DNA of 64,000 bases from Adiantum capillus-veneris (Eukaryota; Streptophyta; Polypodiopsida; Polypodiales; Pteridaceae), in NCBI GenBank assembly GCA_014529385.2, contig CM043952.1, forward strand, positions 154,393,557-154,457,556, read 5' to 3'. The notes under the pieces are model-generated. The model had not been told where the DNA came from, did not search any database, and saw only the letters and a program-made list of their open reading frames with translations. A program made the translations under genes and the position numbers. Of this stretch, positions 61,164 through 64,000 are shown one piece after another (position 1 is the first letter of the stretch; every line of letters begins with the position of its first letter).

Positions 61164-63036
61164 TTACAATTCAAAGGACATGCTATTGTATATTGCCTCG
61201 TGGTTTTCATTGGAAAGTTCGAACACTTCTCCTATGCCATCGAGCACTATAGGCTCCATAGGGAACTTTATTGCCCTTATCAAGTGGGAATATATGAAAA
61301 CTACTGGCTTGTTATCCCACAGCTCATACAAGTTTGCTTGTAGGGATTTATAGCAATGGCCCGTGACCATATAAGTATGCTTCTCTATCTTGTTGCCCCA
61401 TGCATCAATTTGCTCGTTAGTTGTTAGGCCCTTAGCTACTACACACTTCAAAATGTAGAAGTCAACAGCCTCCTCATTATTCTCTTCAAAAGTGACAGCA
61501 AAATTGTCTCCAGGTATGAGAGCATCGCTTAAGGAGTCATAATGACCTGCATAAGTGGCACCATGGAACTCCTCATCGTCTGAGTCTCCGTATGACTTGG
61601 AATCATTAGTAAGTGGCTCCAAAGTGTGATATTGCCACGTCTCCACATGTGATCTGTTCATACAATTTCTCCAATGGCCAAGCCTGCAAGGAAAACAAAA
61701 GCATGAAAACTGTTTTGATCGCAATGCACAAGTGTTGTTCTCAGAATACCCATTCACACAGTGCATTGCTCTTGAGCTCTTCAATGGTTTGCAGTCCCAT
61801 TAATAGGATCGCTGAACATCGCCTAGCTTGACCTCCTAGAACACCCTACTGACCTCCCTCTTTTGCTTGTCATACATAGCAGTTGCTCCAGTACTGAGAT
61901 GCATTCTCAAAAAAGAGACAACTTCAACTGCACAAGTCAACTGCACGCTATTTTGCTTCAATTGCTCATGAGTTAGAGCCCCTTTTTTGACAGCCCTAGC
62001 CCCATCATGTTCCCCCTTTTCATGTCCTGAGTAAAAAAAATTCTAATTCATTTCCATGCCAGTAAGGCTCCAATCTCTAGCAACAAAGTAAAACAGTCGC
62101 TTTGCTTTAAATTGTGAAGCTGCGCCATCTGACCAAACCCAATGTTTTTTAAAGCTTAGCCCTTGATCTCTCAACCATTGAGCATGTAGAGAAAAGCATG
62201 CTGCACAAATAAGGTGTCATGTTGTTTATCATCTGAGACAAAAAAGTGCATGGTCTTCTTTATTGCACCTGATGCGATGCGAAAATAAGTAATCAGGACA
62301 AAGATAGTGACTTGCTTAGTGTACCAATGCATTGACTAGATCTCATTTTGCTCCTTGAAGGAGTAGTTCTCTGCAAAGTCAACGACGGAGACAACCACAT
62401 CATCTGAAAACAAAGAAATGCATTCCTTGAACTGTTGTGCTTGCCACCTAAATATAAAATTGTGAGTGACATACTTCTTCAAGTGGTCTTGGTACACTCG
62501 CAAAAGTTCTCTAGGCAGCATTTTCTTGTGGACAATGTCTTTCACAGTGCTCTTTCTAGCTTCATTGTTTAATCCAGTAGCACCCACTATATTTTCAAAA
62601 AACTTCACAGATACTTGCTTACTCTGCTCAACTTCTTCTCTTGGATAGATCTGAATATTACCTACACCGCATGCATTGCATGTTCCCATTAAGCATTGGT
62701 AGCTATGGAAACTATGTTGTGCAAGTATAGACTCCAACAGTGAAGTGGTACTCATACTTGCATTTTTGTATGCAAGGCATCCATGGTTGACAACTTCATC
62801 ATGATGAAGGAATATAGGGCAGCTGCACATGCAGCAAGAACAATGAAGATCAAAACTTCAAGTCCGCATGTGATTTACTGCCTCTTTAAGGAAAATCATT
62901 TGTACATGCACAATACAACAGCAGGTGTAGCGATCCCTCAAATTTCGGACAAAGAACGGTTTCATAGACTCAAAGCAACGTTGCGAAATCTGAATATCTG
63001 CATACTTTGTCTTGAATCTTAAATAAAGCTCCACCT
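61164..63036 (-). pseudogene. DDE-like transposase-type gene, decayed
   Basis: An exon starts at about 63036 after acceptor tatattgcag. It reads FKTKYADIQISQRCFESM, a cysteine-rich part, then from 62830 a CNACGVGNIQIYP finger. The HNFIFRWQAQQFKECISL helix precedes VDFAENYSFKEQNEI (62363-62383 encodes VDFAENY). In the same gene come WSDGAASQFK (62108-62137) and FFYSGHEKGEHDGA, then after an intron GDNFAVTFEENNEEAVDFYIL (61.5 kb) and a C-terminus to 61164. The order D-F-A-E-N-Y, SDGxxxQFK, HxKGxxDG is one I associate with transposon-linked proteins in many eukaryotes, with the Asp residues as likely metal ligands. Stops at EI-stop-SMHW, MN-stop-NFF and two others inactivate it. Confidence 0.65.
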
Positions 63037-64000
63037 GCAATATACATGTATACAAATATTAAAAATAAACTTAGCAATCAAAACTGGTTAAATTGTTTCA
63101 AAACATTAAAAAGTGATTCTATATCACTAAAAACTGGTGTGCACCACTAAAAACTAGTAATGATACATTTAATAGTATTGTTTTACCTGTGAAAATAATG
63201 CACCACAAATACAAATTAGTGTAGAAACTAGTAACCATACAAAAAGGTAGAATATTAAGAGGTTGTGTGAGGACAACTTAATAGTGGTGAGAAACCGCAT
63301 TCAGCGTAACTAAAAAGTGGTTTGGCACGACTTAAAAGTGAATCCAAACCACTTGATGGTGATGAACCACGAATAAAAAATAGTGTCCACTGCTTGAATA
63401 TGGTGGGCAACGATTAAAAAGTGGTGAGTAAGGACATGAAAGTTCTGGGGAAGTTCAGAACTAGCACTTAAAAAGTAGCTGGGAGGGACAAAATAGTAGG
63501 CCACAGACCAGCATTAGCACTAGATAGTAGTCCAACACAACTTGAAAGTGGAGGAGCTCTTGTGAAAAGTGTTTGATGACCACTCTAGAGTGGTGAGCGA
63601 CTAGTTCAAAGTGGCTAGTCACCAATTAAAATCTAGCACTTAAAAAGTAGCTGGGAGGGACAAAATACTAGGCGACAGATCAGCATCAGAACTAGATAGT
63701 GGTCCAACACAACTTGGAAGTGGAGGAGCTCTTGTGAAAAGTGCTTGATGACCACTTGAGAGTGGTGAGCAACTAGCTCAAAGTGGGCAGTCACCACTTG
63801 AACGCGGATTGTGGTCACTTGAATGCGGTTTCTGGCCACTTGAAAGCGGGAACTTGCCGCTTGATTGCAGTGACAAGGTTTTAGCTACCACTTGAAAGTG
63901 GTGTCTTGCCACTTGGGAGTGGTGCCTCATCACTTGCATGGAGTGATGACTGACGTAGTGACTTAGCACATGAAAGTGGCGTCTCACCACTTGACGACCA
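63037..64000. repeat. Right-hand AGTGGT/ACCACT array
   Basis: Sparse motifs from 63100 become dense toward the edge, with units like ccacttgaaagtggtg at ~20-22 bp spacing after 63780. A 172 bp tandem duplication starts at 63461 and 63633 (ctagcacttaaaaagtagct). All frames across it are repeat artefacts. The array continues out of the window. Confidence 0.85.

Larger units (their letters stand above)
55230..64000. mobile_element. Putative large DNA transposon with phosphatase, RING-like and DDE-like genes (continues past the window)
   Basis: The left boundary lies somewhere after the gypsy integrase remnant (55165) and before a CT-rich 5' leader (55310). Plus-strand split genes (55.3-60.5 kb) converge on a minus-strand transposase-like gene (63.04-61.16 kb). 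The same AGTGGT/ACCACT palindromic motif fills an intron (56.4-57.4 kb), another intron (58.5-58.65), the intergenic gap (60.8-61.07) and the right 0.9 kb. Shared motifs across all non-coding parts argue for a single unit. I recognise no terminal repeats, and the right end is outside the window. Confidence 0.5.

Overview
The window is repeat-dense plant nuclear DNA. Support for a land plant comes from Ty1/copia elements primed by initiator tRNA-Met, Ty3/gypsy elements with ~2 kb LTRs, a CACTA (En/Spm) transposon with DUF4218/DUF4216-type transposase, L1-type LINEs with DUF4283 and zf-RVT domains, a tRNA-derived SINE, GT-AG introns of about 80 bp and a plant-type FCP1-like phosphatase. I cannot fix the lineage. 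No operons, rRNA, bona fide tRNA genes or CRISPR arrays are seen.

Layout. 0-1.6 kb: 3' end of a copia element (RT, RNase H, polypurine tract, start of the 3' LTR). 1.6-10.5 kb: old debris, including gag-like remnants, a minus-strand copia LTR with its primer-binding site, a ~90 bp tandem repeat and gene-like but ORF-poor DNA at 7-9.3 kb. 10,578-16,880: a complete but decayed CACTA transposon with 3 bp target duplication CTA. 18.3-19.6 kb: minus-strand gypsy gag-protease piece. 19,681-31,484: a gypsy element with two near-identical direct LTRs, disrupted by a second gypsy copy in reverse orientation (21.8-27.6 kb). 33.9-39.1 kb: a decayed L1. 39.2-45.8 kb: a non-autonomous copia element whose 5' LTR carries a nearly intact LINE inserted in its CT run. 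46.6-47.9 kb: L1 3' fragment. 48.1-55.2 kb: a gypsy element whose 5' half (LTR to protease) is inverted relative to its 3' half.

55.2-64.0 kb differs from the rest. It holds intron-containing plus-strand genes (a coiled-coil/RING-H2-like protein, decayed; an FCP1-like phosphatase, intact) facing a minus-strand decayed DDE-like transposase. Short palindromes built on AGTGGT/ACCACT are scattered through introns, intergenic spaces and the right end. I read this as one large, possibly undescribed DNA transposon that runs off the window. It is the best candidate here for a new system.

A second novelty is a pair of related ~70-residue small ORFs between the primer-binding site and gag in the gypsy family, present at both loci where that region survives. 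Many inactivating stops look like C-to-T changes (CAG, CAA, CGA or TGG to stop), as expected for old methylated repeats.
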